A DNA stretch of 64,000 bases from Actinocorallia sp. API 0066 (GCF_020991275.1 NZ_JAJLQY010000003.1:615205-679204), one strand, 5' to 3'; positions 1-8,407 are shown, counted from the first letter of the stretch. The notes: generated by a model not told the origin, from the sequence alone. Program-made: numbers and translations.

Positions 1-1092
1 CCGCAGGCAGGTTCCCGCGAGCAGCAGGTAATGCCAGGAGACGCCTTTGCGCCTCAGCCGGTCGATCGTGAGCCGGTCGAACGTCCGCACCGGCAGCCCT
101 GGCACGCTGTCCGATGCCGTCTTGGTGGCGTACTTGGCCAGGTAGGCCGCCGTCCGCGCGGGATCGGTGACCGCCCGCACGTGCACCTGACCGCCCCACC
201 GGGCGATGCGCTCCCGCCCATCCGGCCACGGGCAGCCGACCCGCACCGCCGCAGCCGCTTCCTTCACCGCCGCCGCCAGCAGACCCGGCACCGCCACCCA
301 GCCCGGAGGGTCGATCACCTCCCCGTCAGCGTCCCGCCCATCCAGGCGGACGACCGCGTGCAGGTGGATCGCGCCCCGCCGCTGCCACTCCGACACCTTG
401 ACGTAGGAGACCCGGACGGTCCGGCCGACCTCACGCGCCGTCCGGTGCGCCCCCGTCCGCTCCAGCGACAACCGCGCCAGCGCGCGGGGCAGCTCCACCG
501 TGAACCGCCGCCACAGCTCCGGGACCGACGCATGCCACAGAATGTGACCGGTGTAGTCGTAGCACGACACGCACAACGCCGTCCCCAACTGCCCGTCGCC
601 CCGCGCATGCCGCTTGTTGCAGTACTGCGGATTCCCATGCGCGCACACCGGCCGATCCGACGCCGCCCGGCACGAGCCGTCCGCCCGCCGACCATGCACC
701 AGCCCGAACGAGGGAGCCGTCAGGGTGACGAACGCCGCAGGATGCCCCGCCACATCCGGCACATCCCGCGTAGCCGCCGACCGGCCCGACCCGCCCCCGC
801 CCCCGCGCAACCCCGCCGACACCAGATGCCACAGGTCCGCCCGATAGGTCTCCGAGCACGGCGGACACACCACCGCACGCCGATCCCCACACGCCACCAG
901 CAACGTCCCATCCGGCGCATCCGACGTCGAAAACCTGCTGACAACCTCACCCGTAGACGTGCTGACCGCCAGCGCCGACCCACTCAGCCGCACCGGCCGC
1001 ACGCAGTGCCCCGACCGAACGACCTGACTAGCCCACTGCCGCCACGTCTGCGACATCATCCGCGTGAGCGCTTGGCCCTCAGCCCCGATCAC
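1..1092 (-). CDS. repSA: RepSA-like replication initiator, 3' end cut by window edge
   Basis: Replication initiator of the RepSA type, which replicates AICEs by rolling circle before transfer. The frame is open through base 1, giving 364 codons without a stop. Visible marks are Cys clusters (C-x7-CPPC and paired Cys further on, zinc-finger-like), an HLH motif in GAIHLHAVVRLDG resembling the HUH element of rolling-circle Reps, and an AAYLAKYATKTA stretch typical of the family. I chose the GTG at 1092 because it overlaps the upstream gene's stop as GTGA, implying translational coupling; an ATG pair at 1059/1056 is the alternative. It ends the leftward transfer-replication operon. Confidence 0.85.
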   Translation of the reverse strand, partial: MIGAEGQALTRMMSQTWRQWASQVVRSGHCVRPVRLSGSALAVSTSTGEVVSRFSTSDAPDGTLLVACGDRRAVVCPPCSETYRADLWHLVSAGLRGGGGGSGRSAATRDVPDVAGHPAAFVTLTAPSFGLVHGRRADGSCRAASDRPVCAHGNPQYCNKRHARGDGQLGTALCVSCYDYTGHILWHASVPELWRRFTVELPRALARLSLERTGAHRTAREVGRTVRVSYVKVSEWQRRGAIHLHAVVRLDGRDADGEVIDPPGWVAVPGLLAAAVKEAAAAVRVGCPWPDGRERIARWGGQVHVRAVTDPARTAAYLAKYATKTASDSVPGLPVRTFDRLTIDRLRRKGVSWHYLLLAGTCLR

Positions 1093-1352
1093 CCGCCCAC
1101 GCCCTCACGCACACCGCCGCCCGGACGCCCGACCGGAGCGCCCCACACGAACCTGAACAGCACCCACATAAGCGCGTTGCGGTCCAGGTCTTCCGGCCGG
1201 GGGAACCCGTGCGCGGCCAGCACGTCCCCGACCTCACGCACCAGCTCCGGCGTGAACTGCGCACCGCCCGGCAGCGGCCCCCGCTCCAGCGGGTACACCC
1301 GCCCCGGCACCCTCTTGACCACGCACAGGCATTCGGTCTTCTTCGCCGACAT
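1089..1352 (-). CDS. Small hypothetical AICE protein between FtsK-like gene and repSA
   Basis: An 87-residue protein of unknown function. It starts MSAKKTECLCVVKRVPG, and a good ribosome site (GGGAGG) lies about 6 bases before this ATG, so I prefer it over an in-frame ATG 15 codons upstream. It has no membrane segment or named motif; the centre (ELVREVGDVLAAHGFPRPED) looks helical. Small proteins of this size at this position are usual in AICEs. Its stop overlaps the repSA start, so it is probably co-translated with the initiator. Confidence 0.65.
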   Translation of the reverse strand: MSAKKTECLCVVKRVPGRVYPLERGPLPGGAQFTPELVREVGDVLAAHGFPRPEDLDRNALMWVLFRFVWGAPVGRPGGGVREGVGG

Positions 1353-1470
1353 TGCGACCTCCCGCCCCCGCCCAACAGCGAGGGGTAGACCCGACAAGGG
1401 GCCAGCAGGTCAACCGCGATCAGGTGGAACCCCCGCCCGCCAAGCGGGCCGCTGGACCGGCAACGGAGTT

Positions 1471-1506
1471 GATCTTGGTACGGGGGGCGGTAGCCGGCAC
1501 GCTCCC
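1471..1506. repeat. 36-bp imperfect repeat, copy 1
   Basis: Begins GATCTTGG and ends GCCGGCACGCTCCC. It matches 29 of 36 bases with 6560-6595 in the same orientation. It lies in the 200-base gap (1353-1552) between the FtsK-like gene and the small gene before repSA, where no other feature is visible. Function unknown; an origin element, regulatory site or terminator-like sequence is possible. Confidence 0.5.
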
Positions 1507-1552
1507 GCCGAACGGGACTTTCCGCAGGCAGCAGCCCCCACAGAAGCCAGGG

Positions 1553-2926
1553 CTAGCCGGTGCCGTGCACCCGGCGAAGCTCAGCGCCGCGTGCCGCAAC
1601 ACGCCGGATCTCCTCATCGGTCAGGTAGTACGACAGGAGCCGGACAGGTTCCGCCGACTCCTCCGCCAGCAGCAGACCCACCCCGCGCGTCGAGATGGGG
1701 ATCGACGCCGCCGAGTAGCCCAGCGACGCCCAGCCCTGACCCAGGATCGTGTCACTCGCCGCGCGAGTGGTCGATCTCATCGCCCAGCGATAGGCGAACA
1801 GGTCCCGGAGAGACGTGCTCACCACGTCGTGGGAAGGCTTCTGAGTGGCCGCCGACACCGGCATCCCCGCCGCACGGCCACGGGCGACGAGGTCGATCAG
1901 CAGCATCGTGAACCGCGCCGCTTCCTGCTTGTCCGGGTGCGCGGTGTAGAAGCGGAGTTCGTCCACCACCAGGAGCAGCAGCCCGGCACCGTCCGGAACC
2001 TTGCGAAGACCCGCGCTCTCCAGAGCCCGATACCGCTGATCCATCTCCCCGATCAGCCACTCCAGAAGCTCGCACGCCTCACCGATGTCCGCATAGACGA
2101 CCTCAGCCATGCACGGCCGCCAAAACGCCAGCTCCAATCTCTTCGCATCCAAACCGACGACCTTCGTCCAGGGGTCCAAGGCCGCACCCGCGAGGACCGT
2201 CGAGAGCGCCGCCGACTTGCCCGCGCCCGGCTCCCCGCCGAGCAGCAGATTGAAGCCCGGCAACCGCGCCGTGACCGGCTCCCCGTCTTCGGACAGGCCG
2301 ACCGGCACGCCTTCCCACAGCCGAGCGGACGGCCGATCGAGCCACGGCCACATCAGCGGATCGGAGACCGCCAGCGGATCGCGCTGGACCAGATCGACCA
2401 CCGCCAGATGCGCGCGGTCGGCATCGCGGCGCACCCGGACCTCACGCACCCGAAGGTCGGAGGCCAGATGCGCAGCCGCCGATTCGACGCCATCCACGAT
2501 GAGCCCGCGCGGCACCCGCACCCGCAGGCGCAGCCCCACCGGCACCCGGCGAATCTTCCGGATACGCGGCACGCGGTCGTTCGACGTCGCCAGCCGCGCG
2601 AACCGGCATGCCCGGTCCCAGCGCCGACGCCACCGAGCCCGCGTCAGCCACCAGCCCAGCCACGGCCAGCCCGCAGCCGTCACCGGCACCAGCGCCGCCA
2701 CGAACCCGACCGCCCCGAAGGTCCCGCCGAGCGACCAGCCCCAGCCCGCCAGCCCGCCGAGGACGGCCAGCACGAGCAGTTCCCGCCGCCACAGCCACGC
2801 CGGGCGAACCGTCCAAATGACCAGCCAGGCCGTCAGGGTCCGCCGCACCCGAACCGGGATGTCCGGCCGTTCGATGAGCGGAGGGAGCCCAGCCGGTTCC
2901 CCCTCCGCCATCCAGCCGCCGCTCAC
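1553..2926 (-). CDS. FtsK/SpoIIIE-type conjugative DNA translocase (TraB/TraSA-like)
   Basis: Hexameric double-stranded DNA pump that moves the element between hyphae during conjugation. Of 457 residues, the first third is basic and has two hydrophobic stretches (about residues 60-105) that should anchor it in the membrane. The motor follows: Walker A GEPGAGKS near residue 215, Walker B LLLLVVDEL near 310, and the FtsK-type ARGRAAGMPVSAATQKP segment. The GTG at 2926 overlaps the stop of the preceding gene (GTGA), which decides the start; ATG at 2911 is an alternative. No gamma-like DNA-recognition tail is obvious. It is the main transfer gene of the operon 3749 to 1. Confidence 0.88.
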   Translation of the reverse strand: MSGGWMAEGEPAGLPPLIERPDIPVRVRRTLTAWLVIWTVRPAWLWRRELLVLAVLGGLAGWGWSLGGTFGAVGFVAALVPVTAAGWPWLGWWLTRARWRRRWDRACRFARLATSNDRVPRIRKIRRVPVGLRLRVRVPRGLIVDGVESAAAHLASDLRVREVRVRRDADRAHLAVVDLVQRDPLAVSDPLMWPWLDRPSARLWEGVPVGLSEDGEPVTARLPGFNLLLGGEPGAGKSAALSTVLAGAALDPWTKVVGLDAKRLELAFWRPCMAEVVYADIGEACELLEWLIGEMDQRYRALESAGLRKVPDGAGLLLLVVDELRFYTAHPDKQEAARFTMLLIDLVARGRAAGMPVSAATQKPSHDVVSTSLRDLFAYRWAMRSTTRAASDTILGQGWASLGYSAASIPISTRGVGLLLAEESAEPVRLLSYYLTDEEIRRVAARGAELRRVHGTG

Positions 2927-3387
2927 CGGCCGACACCCGATCCGGCCAGGGCCGCCGCGCGCCGCAGCTTCACGTGCCGCCACACCGCCGAGGGCACCAG
3001 CCGCCGCGCCGCCGCTTCCACCGGCCAGCCACCGACCGACCCCGAACCGTCCAGCGCGGCCCAGCGCTCACCGTCGCCGACCCTCAGCGACAGCCAACCG
3101 CCGTCCCCGTTCCGACCGCCCGCCGCGCCGAGTTCGCCGAGCAGACCCGCCGAGCGGACCCCCGCCCAGACCGAAGCCCGGTCCTCAGGCGAGATCGGCC
3201 AGCGGTGCCGCAGCGTCACCGCCACAGACGGCAGCCGGTAGTGCAGCAGCACCGGACCCGAGTCCCGGACCGTGAACAGCATCTCGGCAGCCGTCTCGGA
3301 CTGCCAGCGGTCCGCCAGGCCGACCGACAGCACCCAGCCGCCCGGCACCAGCGAGCGCGCCGCCGCGTCCACGAGCGCCGTCATCAC
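2923..3387 (-). CDS. Hypothetical AICE protein
   Basis: A 154-residue protein I do not recognise. The N-terminal part (LVPGGWVLSVGLADRWQSETAAEMLFTVRDSGPVLLHYRLP) looks like a beta-rich fold, followed by an Ala/Arg-rich C-terminus with a possible amphipathic helix. No signal peptide or membrane segment. Its ATG overlaps the stop of the upstream gene (ATGA at 3384-3387) and its own stop overlaps the translocase start, so it is translated as part of one coupled operon and is likely to assist transfer or its regulation. Confidence 0.65.
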   Translation of the reverse strand: MMTALVDAAARSLVPGGWVLSVGLADRWQSETAAEMLFTVRDSGPVLLHYRLPSVAVTLRHRWPISPEDRASVWAGVRSAGLLGELGAAGGRNGDGGWLSLRVGDGERWAALDGSGSVGGWPVEAAARRLVPSAVWRHVKLRRAAALAGSGVGR

Positions 3388-3749
3388 GCGGCACCCTTGC
3401 GGCCCGAGGCCGGAGCCGACGCACCGGAGGGAGCCGACGGCCCGCCCAGTGCGTCAAGCCGATCGACGGTCCACCAGAACATGGGGCCGCCCCCGCCCTG
3501 CCCCGGACGGTCCGTCAGGTTGAAGGCGAGCCCCACCGGATCGACCCACTGGGCCTGACCGATGCCCGGAGCCCCCGGCACCGAAAGGCGGATCTGCACC
3601 ACCTCCGCGCCGTTCATCACGGCGACCGTCACCGTGTGGACCTGCTCACCTTCCTTGATCACCGGCTGCTTAGACTCGAAGTCCAGCTTCGCCCGGGGCT
3701 CAGCCATGACCATGAACGTCAAGCCCGTCTTGTCCACGGGGATCTTCAT
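3384..3749 (-). CDS. Small AICE protein at the head of the tra-rep operon
   Basis: A 121-residue protein beginning MKIPVDKTGLTFMVMAEP, with an E-x-Q-HTVTVAVMNGAEVVQIRLSVPG beta-strand pattern and a Gly/Ser/Ala-rich low-complexity tail. I recall proteins with this MKIPVD start directly before FtsK-like genes in other actinomycete elements, but I cannot name a function. The start is chosen for its ribosome site (GGGAGG) and because the family begins there; the frame upstream is Arg-rich and unlikely. It is the first gene of the leftward operon, so its promoter must lie in 3750-4100. Confidence 0.7.
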   Translation of the reverse strand: MKIPVDKTGLTFMVMAEPRAKLDFESKQPVIKEGEQVHTVTVAVMNGAEVVQIRLSVPGAPGIGQAQWVDPVGLAFNLTDRPGQGGGGPMFWWTVDRLDALGGPSAPSGASAPASGRKGAA

Positions 3750-4100
3750 CTCTGCTCCCTCCCGCCGACGCCCGTTGCGCCGACACCGACAGGATGCGGC
3801 CAAAGGGGGTGCACATTTCTACGCCCGTCGCAACCCCAAATCCGCCCCACCACCGACACCACGAGGCCACCCACGAAAGAGTGCACGAAAGGGTGCACGA
3901 GTCCACCAACGAAAGCCAGATAAGCGCAGCTCAGAGCCCCATCAGATACCCCCTTGCCAGGCCATGTCCACATACGGCCGACCATTGCGGACGGCCCTGT
4001 CCTGGGCCGAAAAATGCGGCGTGAAGGTGCATCATCAGTCCCGGCAGCAACCGCCCGGACCGGCCGGATAGAGCCCGTAAACGCAAAAGGGAGAACCGCA
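3750..4100. promoter_or_regulatory. Divergent control region between tra-rep operon and kinase operon
   Basis: A 351-base gap with no convincing gene. It must hold the promoters of both divergent operons. The clearest structure is a tandem 12-base repeat at 3872-3900 and three copies of the palindrome GTGCAC (3809-3814, 3881-3886, 3893-3898). The ribosome site AAGGGAG for the rightward gene is at 4086-4092. Confidence 0.6.
3872..3900. repeat. 12-base tandem repeat with GTGCAC palindromes, probable operator or iteron
   Basis: CACGAAAGAGTG at 3872-3883 is followed at once by CACGAAAGGGTG at 3884-3895 and a partial third unit. Each junction forms GTGCAC. The position between divergent operons of the element fits binding by an element-encoded repressor of the KorSA/GntR kind, or initiator iterons; which is not shown by sequence. 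Confidence 0.6.
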
Positions 4101-4556
4101 ATGGCGTACTTGCGAAAGCCCCGACTCGCGACCGTCAGAGGTCCGCGCCGTCTGGAGACGGCCAGCTTTGAGGAAGCCGTGCGCAGCTTGGTCCGCAGCG
4201 GAGCGCGCGCCGGTCAGCTCCTCGCGGACGAAGACCTCTTGCCCGTGGTGGACCTTCTCGTTCCCCCGTCCGACGAAGACACCCTCCGAGGCGGACAGCG
4301 CGCCATCCGCGCGCAGGAGATCATCACCCAGGCGATCGAGGGTGTCGGCGGCGAGTACGCCGAGATCATGCGCATCCTTTTGCAGATCGCGCCCGGCACC
4401 CCCGGAACCTCCATCCGTGACCGCAGGACCGCATGCGGCCAAGTCTTCTCTCCGCCGATCACCCACAAGACATTTGAGCGGAACCACGAGAAGAAGATCT
4501 TGCGATTGCTCGCAGTGGAAATCCTCGCCATCGTCAAGGAGGACGCCGCCGCATGA
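4101..4556 (+). CDS. Unknown protein coupled to the Ser/Thr kinase
   Basis: A 151-residue soluble protein. The start ATG has the ribosome site AAGGGAG about 8 bases upstream. The C-terminal half contains APGTPGTSIRDRRTA followed by THKTFERNHEKKILRLLAVEIL. This resembles a recurring actinobacterial element (ERR-x-AA ... TFR-x-x-E-x-x-LL-x-x-A) found in proteins next to signalling and conflict ATPases; its function is not known to me. The stop overlaps the kinase start as ATGA, so the two are made together and the protein may be a substrate or partner of the kinase. Confidence 0.7.
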   Translation: MAYLRKPRLATVRGPRRLETASFEEAVRSLVRSGARAGQLLADEDLLPVVDLLVPPSDEDTLRGGQRAIRAQEIITQAIEGVGGEYAEIMRILLQIAPGTPGTSIRDRRTACGQVFSPPITHKTFERNHEKKILRLLAVEILAIVKEDAAA

Positions 4557-6493
4557 TCGAGACGGAATGGAGAGTCCCCGGATACGAAGAAAACCGGGAG
4601 CTAGGTAAAGGCTCGCAAGGCCGCGTCGTTCTCGCAGAGCGCGAAATAGACGGCGAGCTAGTCGCCATCAAATACCTTGCGCCCGACGCGCTAGAAACGA
4701 CCGAAGGTGCGCAATTCCGGCAGGAGGCGCAGATACTCGCGTCGCTGGAGACTCCATATATCGCAAAGCTTCACGAATTCATGGAATCGCCGGACGGCAG
4801 CGCGGCTATCGTCATGGAATACGTGCCCGGTGCCACCCTCAGGAAGGTACTCGACAGCAGCCCCGAAGGGTTGAAGCCGCAATCCGCGCTGCTCATCCTG
4901 AAAGGCTCTTTGCAGGGTCTTTCCGCCGCGCACTCTCGCGGGCTCGTGCACCGCGATTACAAGCCGCGCAACATCCTGGTCTCCGACGAGACCGGCGAAA
5001 GCAAACTGATTGATTTCGGCATCGCCGTTCTCGCGGGCGAATCGGGGCGCATCGGCACCCCCGCCTATATGGCCCCCGAGCAATGGCGAGGGGGCCCCGC
5101 CTCACCCGCGACCGACGTCTACGCCGCAACGTGCGTCTTCTTCGAGTGCGTCACCGGCCACCGCCCCTACACCACCCGAACAACCAGGTCAGGCACCGGC
5201 ACCCTAGAAGCACAACACACCCGCGCCCGCATCCCCACCCGCAGAATCCCCCGACCGCTGCGCTCCCTGGTCACTGTCGGAATGGCCAAAACGCCAGCCA
5301 GCAGACCGACCGACGCAGACGCATTCCTAGAGCGGCTGGAAATCGTCGCGACCGCCGCCTACGGCCCCGATTGGGAAAAGGTCGGCAGGGCCGGACTCAG
5401 GATCGCCGCAGCAGCCGCCATTATGTCGATGCCCATTCTTGCCCCCCATGTCGTTGCCTCCATCGCAGCCCAGGGCGCGAAAACCGGCACAAAGGCGAAG
5501 GCCGCCGCCGCATCCGTCGCCGGAATCACGGTCGCCGCAGCCGTCATCGTCGCTCTGCAATATGGCGGTCCGGCCATCACACACGCCGAGGCCCGAGAGG
5601 TGATCCGGCGCTACGTCGCCATCACCAATTCTGCCGCCAGAACTCTCGATACCGGACGGCTAGGGCAGGTCCAGGCCGGACCCGAGTACGAAATCAACTC
5701 CGCCTACTTCGCATTCAACCGGAAATACGGCCTGGGACCGGCGGGAAAGGTGCAGATCCAGAACGCCGAACTCTTGATTCCGCGCGAGCCGGTCAACGCG
5801 CGAAAATGGTTCGCCGTCCGTGCAGGGAAGGGCAGCGTCACGCCGTGGATCTACCACGGCGGAATGCTCACTGACAATCCGCGCCCAGGACTCAGCAGGA
5901 CATTCGAAGGCGAGACAATGATCTTCGCCTTGCAGCCGGACGGGGCATGGAAATCAGTGCTCACGGCCGGGGCACCGAAGACCGGCGACTTCCCCGACAT
6001 CCCCCGCGACGAAGACGGCTACGTCGAGGAGGTCCGCGACGCCGACCCGGCATTCGCCATGCAGCCGCGAGCAATCCCAGCCGAGGCCGCCGCCGAAACC
6101 AACAAGACCCGATTCGGGGAAGGCCGTTGCACCACCCGCCGCAACCAGCCCAAGAATCCCACCCCGGTCCCCGCGAGCAGCCAGACCGGCTGGACCCACG
6201 TGGTAAAGCGGACGCCCAGCGGGCACCCCGTCTACGCGCTGCGCGCCGAGAAATCCGCAGTGGTGTGGATAGCCGTCCGCGCCAAGACCACCAGCACCAA
6301 GACCAGCAAGGCCAGCGGATGGAAGTTCGGGCCGGGCTTCGCCGGACTACAGCAGACAGACCAGATGTTCAAGCGCTCGCTGATCACCGATATGTACTAC
6401 ACCAACGTGATCAACGACCCCGCCAAGCCCAGCACGGACAAGCCCGCCGACATCGGATGCGCCGTCGGACTCCTCAGCTACACCGGCACCTGA
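4553..6493 (+). CDS. Membrane-anchored Ser/Thr protein kinase (Hanks type)
   Basis: Phosphorylates protein Ser/Thr residues; substrate unknown. In 646 residues the kinase domain spans about 11-265: glycine loop GKGSQGRV, VAIK with Lys40, HRDYKPRN with catalytic Asp135, DFG at 154-156 and APE in MAPEQW. The HRD loop has Tyr where Leu is usual. Two hydrophobic stretches follow at about 283-303 and 318-336, then a C-terminal domain of about 300 residues with no PASTA repeats, presumably outside the cell if one segment spans the membrane. Codon use is a little less GC-rich than in the chromosomal genes, fitting imported cargo. Confidence 0.92.
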   Translation: MIETEWRVPGYEENRELGKGSQGRVVLAEREIDGELVAIKYLAPDALETTEGAQFRQEAQILASLETPYIAKLHEFMESPDGSAAIVMEYVPGATLRKVLDSSPEGLKPQSALLILKGSLQGLSAAHSRGLVHRDYKPRNILVSDETGESKLIDFGIAVLAGESGRIGTPAYMAPEQWRGGPASPATDVYAATCVFFECVTGHRPYTTRTTRSGTGTLEAQHTRARIPTRRIPRPLRSLVTVGMAKTPASRPTDADAFLERLEIVATAAYGPDWEKVGRAGLRIAAAAAIMSMPILAPHVVASIAAQGAKTGTKAKAAAASVAGITVAAAVIVALQYGGPAITHAEAREVIRRYVAITNSAARTLDTGRLGQVQAGPEYEINSAYFAFNRKYGLGPAGKVQIQNAELLIPREPVNARKWFAVRAGKGSVTPWIYHGGMLTDNPRPGLSRTFEGETMIFALQPDGAWKSVLTAGAPKTGDFPDIPRDEDGYVEEVRDADPAFAMQPRAIPAEAAAETNKTRFGEGRCTTRRNQPKNPTPVPASSQTGWTHVVKRTPSGHPVYALRAEKSAVVWIAVRAKTTSTKTSKASGWKFGPGFAGLQQTDQMFKRSLITDMYYTNVINDPAKPSTDKPADIGCAVGLLSYTGT

Positions 6494-6559
6494 CCGCCCC
6501 AGCCAGTACCCGCCGCAGCACGACGCCGCTGGGACCGGCCACCTCAGCCAGCACCATAG

Positions 6560-6595
6560 TGATCTTGGCGCAGGGTGAGGTGGCCGGCGCGCTCC
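6560..6595. repeat. 36-bp imperfect repeat, copy 2
   Basis: Same orientation as 1471-1506 and 29 of 36 bases identical, including GATCTTGG at the left and CGCTCCC at the right. It lies between the kinase stop and the possible small gene at 6601-6723. Function unknown. Confidence 0.5.
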
Positions 6596-6600
6596 CTCTA

Positions 6601-6723
6601 TCACGCATCCAACCCGCCTTTTTCTGTCGCGGCGAGACGCCGCACCCGGCCCACGTGCCGCATCCACCACGCGCCGATCAGGAAGCCCGCCGCCACGCTG
6701 GCGAAGGCGACCAGCAACACCAC
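6601..6723 (-). CDS. Possible 40-residue single-pass membrane protein
   Basis: On the minus strand a short frame encodes a hydrophobic helix (LLVAFASVAAGFLIGAWWM) followed by a basic tail and a stop at 6601. The hydrophobic-then-positive pattern is what a real small membrane protein shows. The start is uncertain: GTG at 6723 has no good ribosome site, and the frame stays open upstream without an ATG. It would follow the HTH regulator gene on the same strand. Weak call, offered because this gap has nothing else coding in it. Confidence 0.35.
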   Translation of the reverse strand: MVLLVAFASVAAGFLIGAWWMRHVGRVRRLAATEKGGLDA

Positions 6724-6773
6724 GAGGGCTTCGCAGACAACAATCCGTAATTGGGTCGCACAGGATGGGGTGT

Positions 6774-7823
6774 TTATGGGGTGTCTGGTGGGGGGCCGGG
6801 TGTGTTGCTGCTGGCAGGGGGCGGGGTTCCGCCGGGGGCGCGCCGGGGGATTCCCACGCGTTTGAGGCGGTTGGTGATGACCGAGCGGGAGACTCCCAGT
6901 GCCTGGGCGATGGTGTAGGTGGACTCTCCCTGGGCGTAGCGGCGGGCGATGTCGTCGGTGTCCACGTCGATCCGCCGCGCCGCGATGAGGGAGTTGCGGG
7001 GGCGGCGCGGGATGCCCGCCTGGACCATGCGCTTATGCACCGTCATCGGCTTGAGGCCCATCGCTTCGGCAATCGTCGCGATGCTCTGCCCGCGTGCGTA
7101 ACGTTCGCGGATCTCCTCCTGCCCTGGCACCGGCACCGAAGCCGACTGCCCCGCCAGTTCCAGCGCGCGCCGCCGCGCCCGCAGGCGCAAGAAGTACGTG
7201 ACCGAATGCCGGGCGTCACCACCACGCCGCCCCTTCCCGTACACCGTGGAAGGCACCTCACCGTCATGCCACAGCACCAGGAACCGTCCCCTGGCCCGCC
7301 TCACCCGATCCATGAACACCGCCCGCTCCATCCCCAGCGCCCGCGCCGCCGCACCGGCGTCCCCATCGGCCCTGGCCAGCTCCACCAGCACCGCCCGGTC
7401 CCCCTCCGCCAGCAAAGGCCAGATCTGCACCACCGCCCGCCACTCCACCACCCGATCCTCAAACCCCCCCTCCCCACCCGCCACCGACGACCAATACCGC
7501 TGGAACCCCCGCGACCGCTCACCAGGCCGCCGCTGATCCTTGCCGAAGAACCGCCGATTCTTCTCCCACCGCGCCGATAGCGCCCGCCACGAGGCCGCCA
7601 GCAACTCCGACGCCTCCGGAGCCTCCCGGCACCCATACAGGTACTCCACCGCAGCCCCGAACGCCACCTCCACCTGATCACTCGACCACCCAGGCGAATA
7701 CCCCACCCGCCGCACCGCCGTCAGCGCCAGCCGCCGCACATCCGACACCCACCACCCGAACCGCAACGGCCCATCGGCCACCGGCAACGAAGCCCAAGGA
7801 CTCCCCGAAAACTCCGCAGACAC
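6774..7823 (-). CDS. HTH regulator with sigma-region-4-like and two Hin-type HTH repeats
   Basis: About 349 residues. The middle (LLAEGDRAVLVELARADGDA ... AARALGMERAVFMDRVRRARGRF) resembles sigma-70 region 4 or a similar HTH. The C-terminus has two repeats of one HTH unit ending in GIPRR (RYARGQSIATIAEAMGL... and RYAQGESTYTIAQALGV...), like resolvase/Hin helix-turn-helix domains. A DNA-binding role is therefore likely; the target is unknown. The frame is open further upstream, but the GTG at 7823 has AGAGGGG 8 bases before it; GTG at 7829 is too close. The tail is Pro-rich. It lies behind the anti-sigma-like gene on the same strand. Confidence 0.65.
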   Translation of the reverse strand: MSAEFSGSPWASLPVADGPLRFGWWVSDVRRLALTAVRRVGYSPGWSSDQVEVAFGAAVEYLYGCREAPEASELLAASWRALSARWEKNRRFFGKDQRRPGERSRGFQRYWSSVAGGEGGFEDRVVEWRAVVQIWPLLAEGDRAVLVELARADGDAGAAARALGMERAVFMDRVRRARGRFLVLWHDGEVPSTVYGKGRRGGDARHSVTYFLRLRARRRALELAGQSASVPVPGQEEIRERYARGQSIATIAEAMGLKPMTVHKRMVQAGIPRRPRNSLIAARRIDVDTDDIARRYAQGESTYTIAQALGVSRSVITNRLKRVGIPRRAPGGTPPPASSNTPGPPPDTP

Positions 7824-7930
7824 CGACACGACCCCTCTCAACGAAAGCCCCCACCGGGGCGGTACAGGAAAAGACCGGCGAACCCCTCCGCCACCGGCCG
7901 TGGCCGCGATCGCCCCCGACAACCCGCCCA

Positions 7931-8407
7931 TCACCGGCCCCCACAACCACACCCGTGCGACCACACCGACACCAACGACGGCCCGTGCGCCTCCTGCACG
8001 AAGTTCTTTGTCAGGGCCTCCACCACCAGCAGGCCCCGCCCCGACTCCGCCAGATCCACCGGAGCGTCACCGTCCCCCAACAGTGCCGCCCGCTCATCAA
8101 CCGCCACCCCCGACACCGCCACCTCCCCACCCCGGTAGGCGTGCCGCAACTCCGCCTGCACCATCCCCAAGCCATGCCGCACCAGCAGCTCCACCACAAC
8201 AACCTCCACCCCGCCATACCGCACCGCGTTCCCCACCAACTCCGACACCACCACCTGACAGTCATCCACCGCCCCACACCCCGCCAACAGCCCCCGCACC
8301 CACCGCCGCACCACCCCCAGCCTCAACCCCTCCGGGTGAAGCTCAACGCGCAACCTCTCCCAGCCCTCCGCGCTCAAGCGCGCACCAACGGCCGTAACAT
8401 GACCCAT
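7931..8407 (-). CDS. Anti-sigma factor-like ATPase (RsbW/HATPase_c_2)
   Basis: A 158-residue histidine-kinase-like ATP-binding protein. The N-box is VVVSELVGNAVRYG and the G1-like box is ESGRGLLVVEAL, the usual order in RsbW-type proteins; there is no phosphoacceptor domain. These proteins bind or phosphorylate anti-anti-sigma partners, or act as stand-alone regulators in actinomycetes. GAGG lies 8 bases before the ATG. The sigma-region-4-like protein encoded just downstream could be functionally linked, which is inference from position only. Confidence 0.82.
   Translation of the reverse strand: MGHVTAVGARLSAEGWERLRVELHPEGLRLGVVRRWVRGLLAGCGAVDDCQVVVSELVGNAVRYGGVEVVVVELLVRHGLGMVQAELRHAYRGGEVAVSGVAVDERAALLGDGDAPVDLAESGRGLLVVEALTKNFVQEAHGPSLVSVWSHGCGCGGR

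Noticed and set aside
31..1911. Long plus-strand open frame with Arg/Pro-rich product over the repSA region
   Set aside because: It is the antisense of repSA and the translocase 3' end; no ribosome site, no domain, and low-complexity composition typical of opposite-strand frames in GC-rich DNA.
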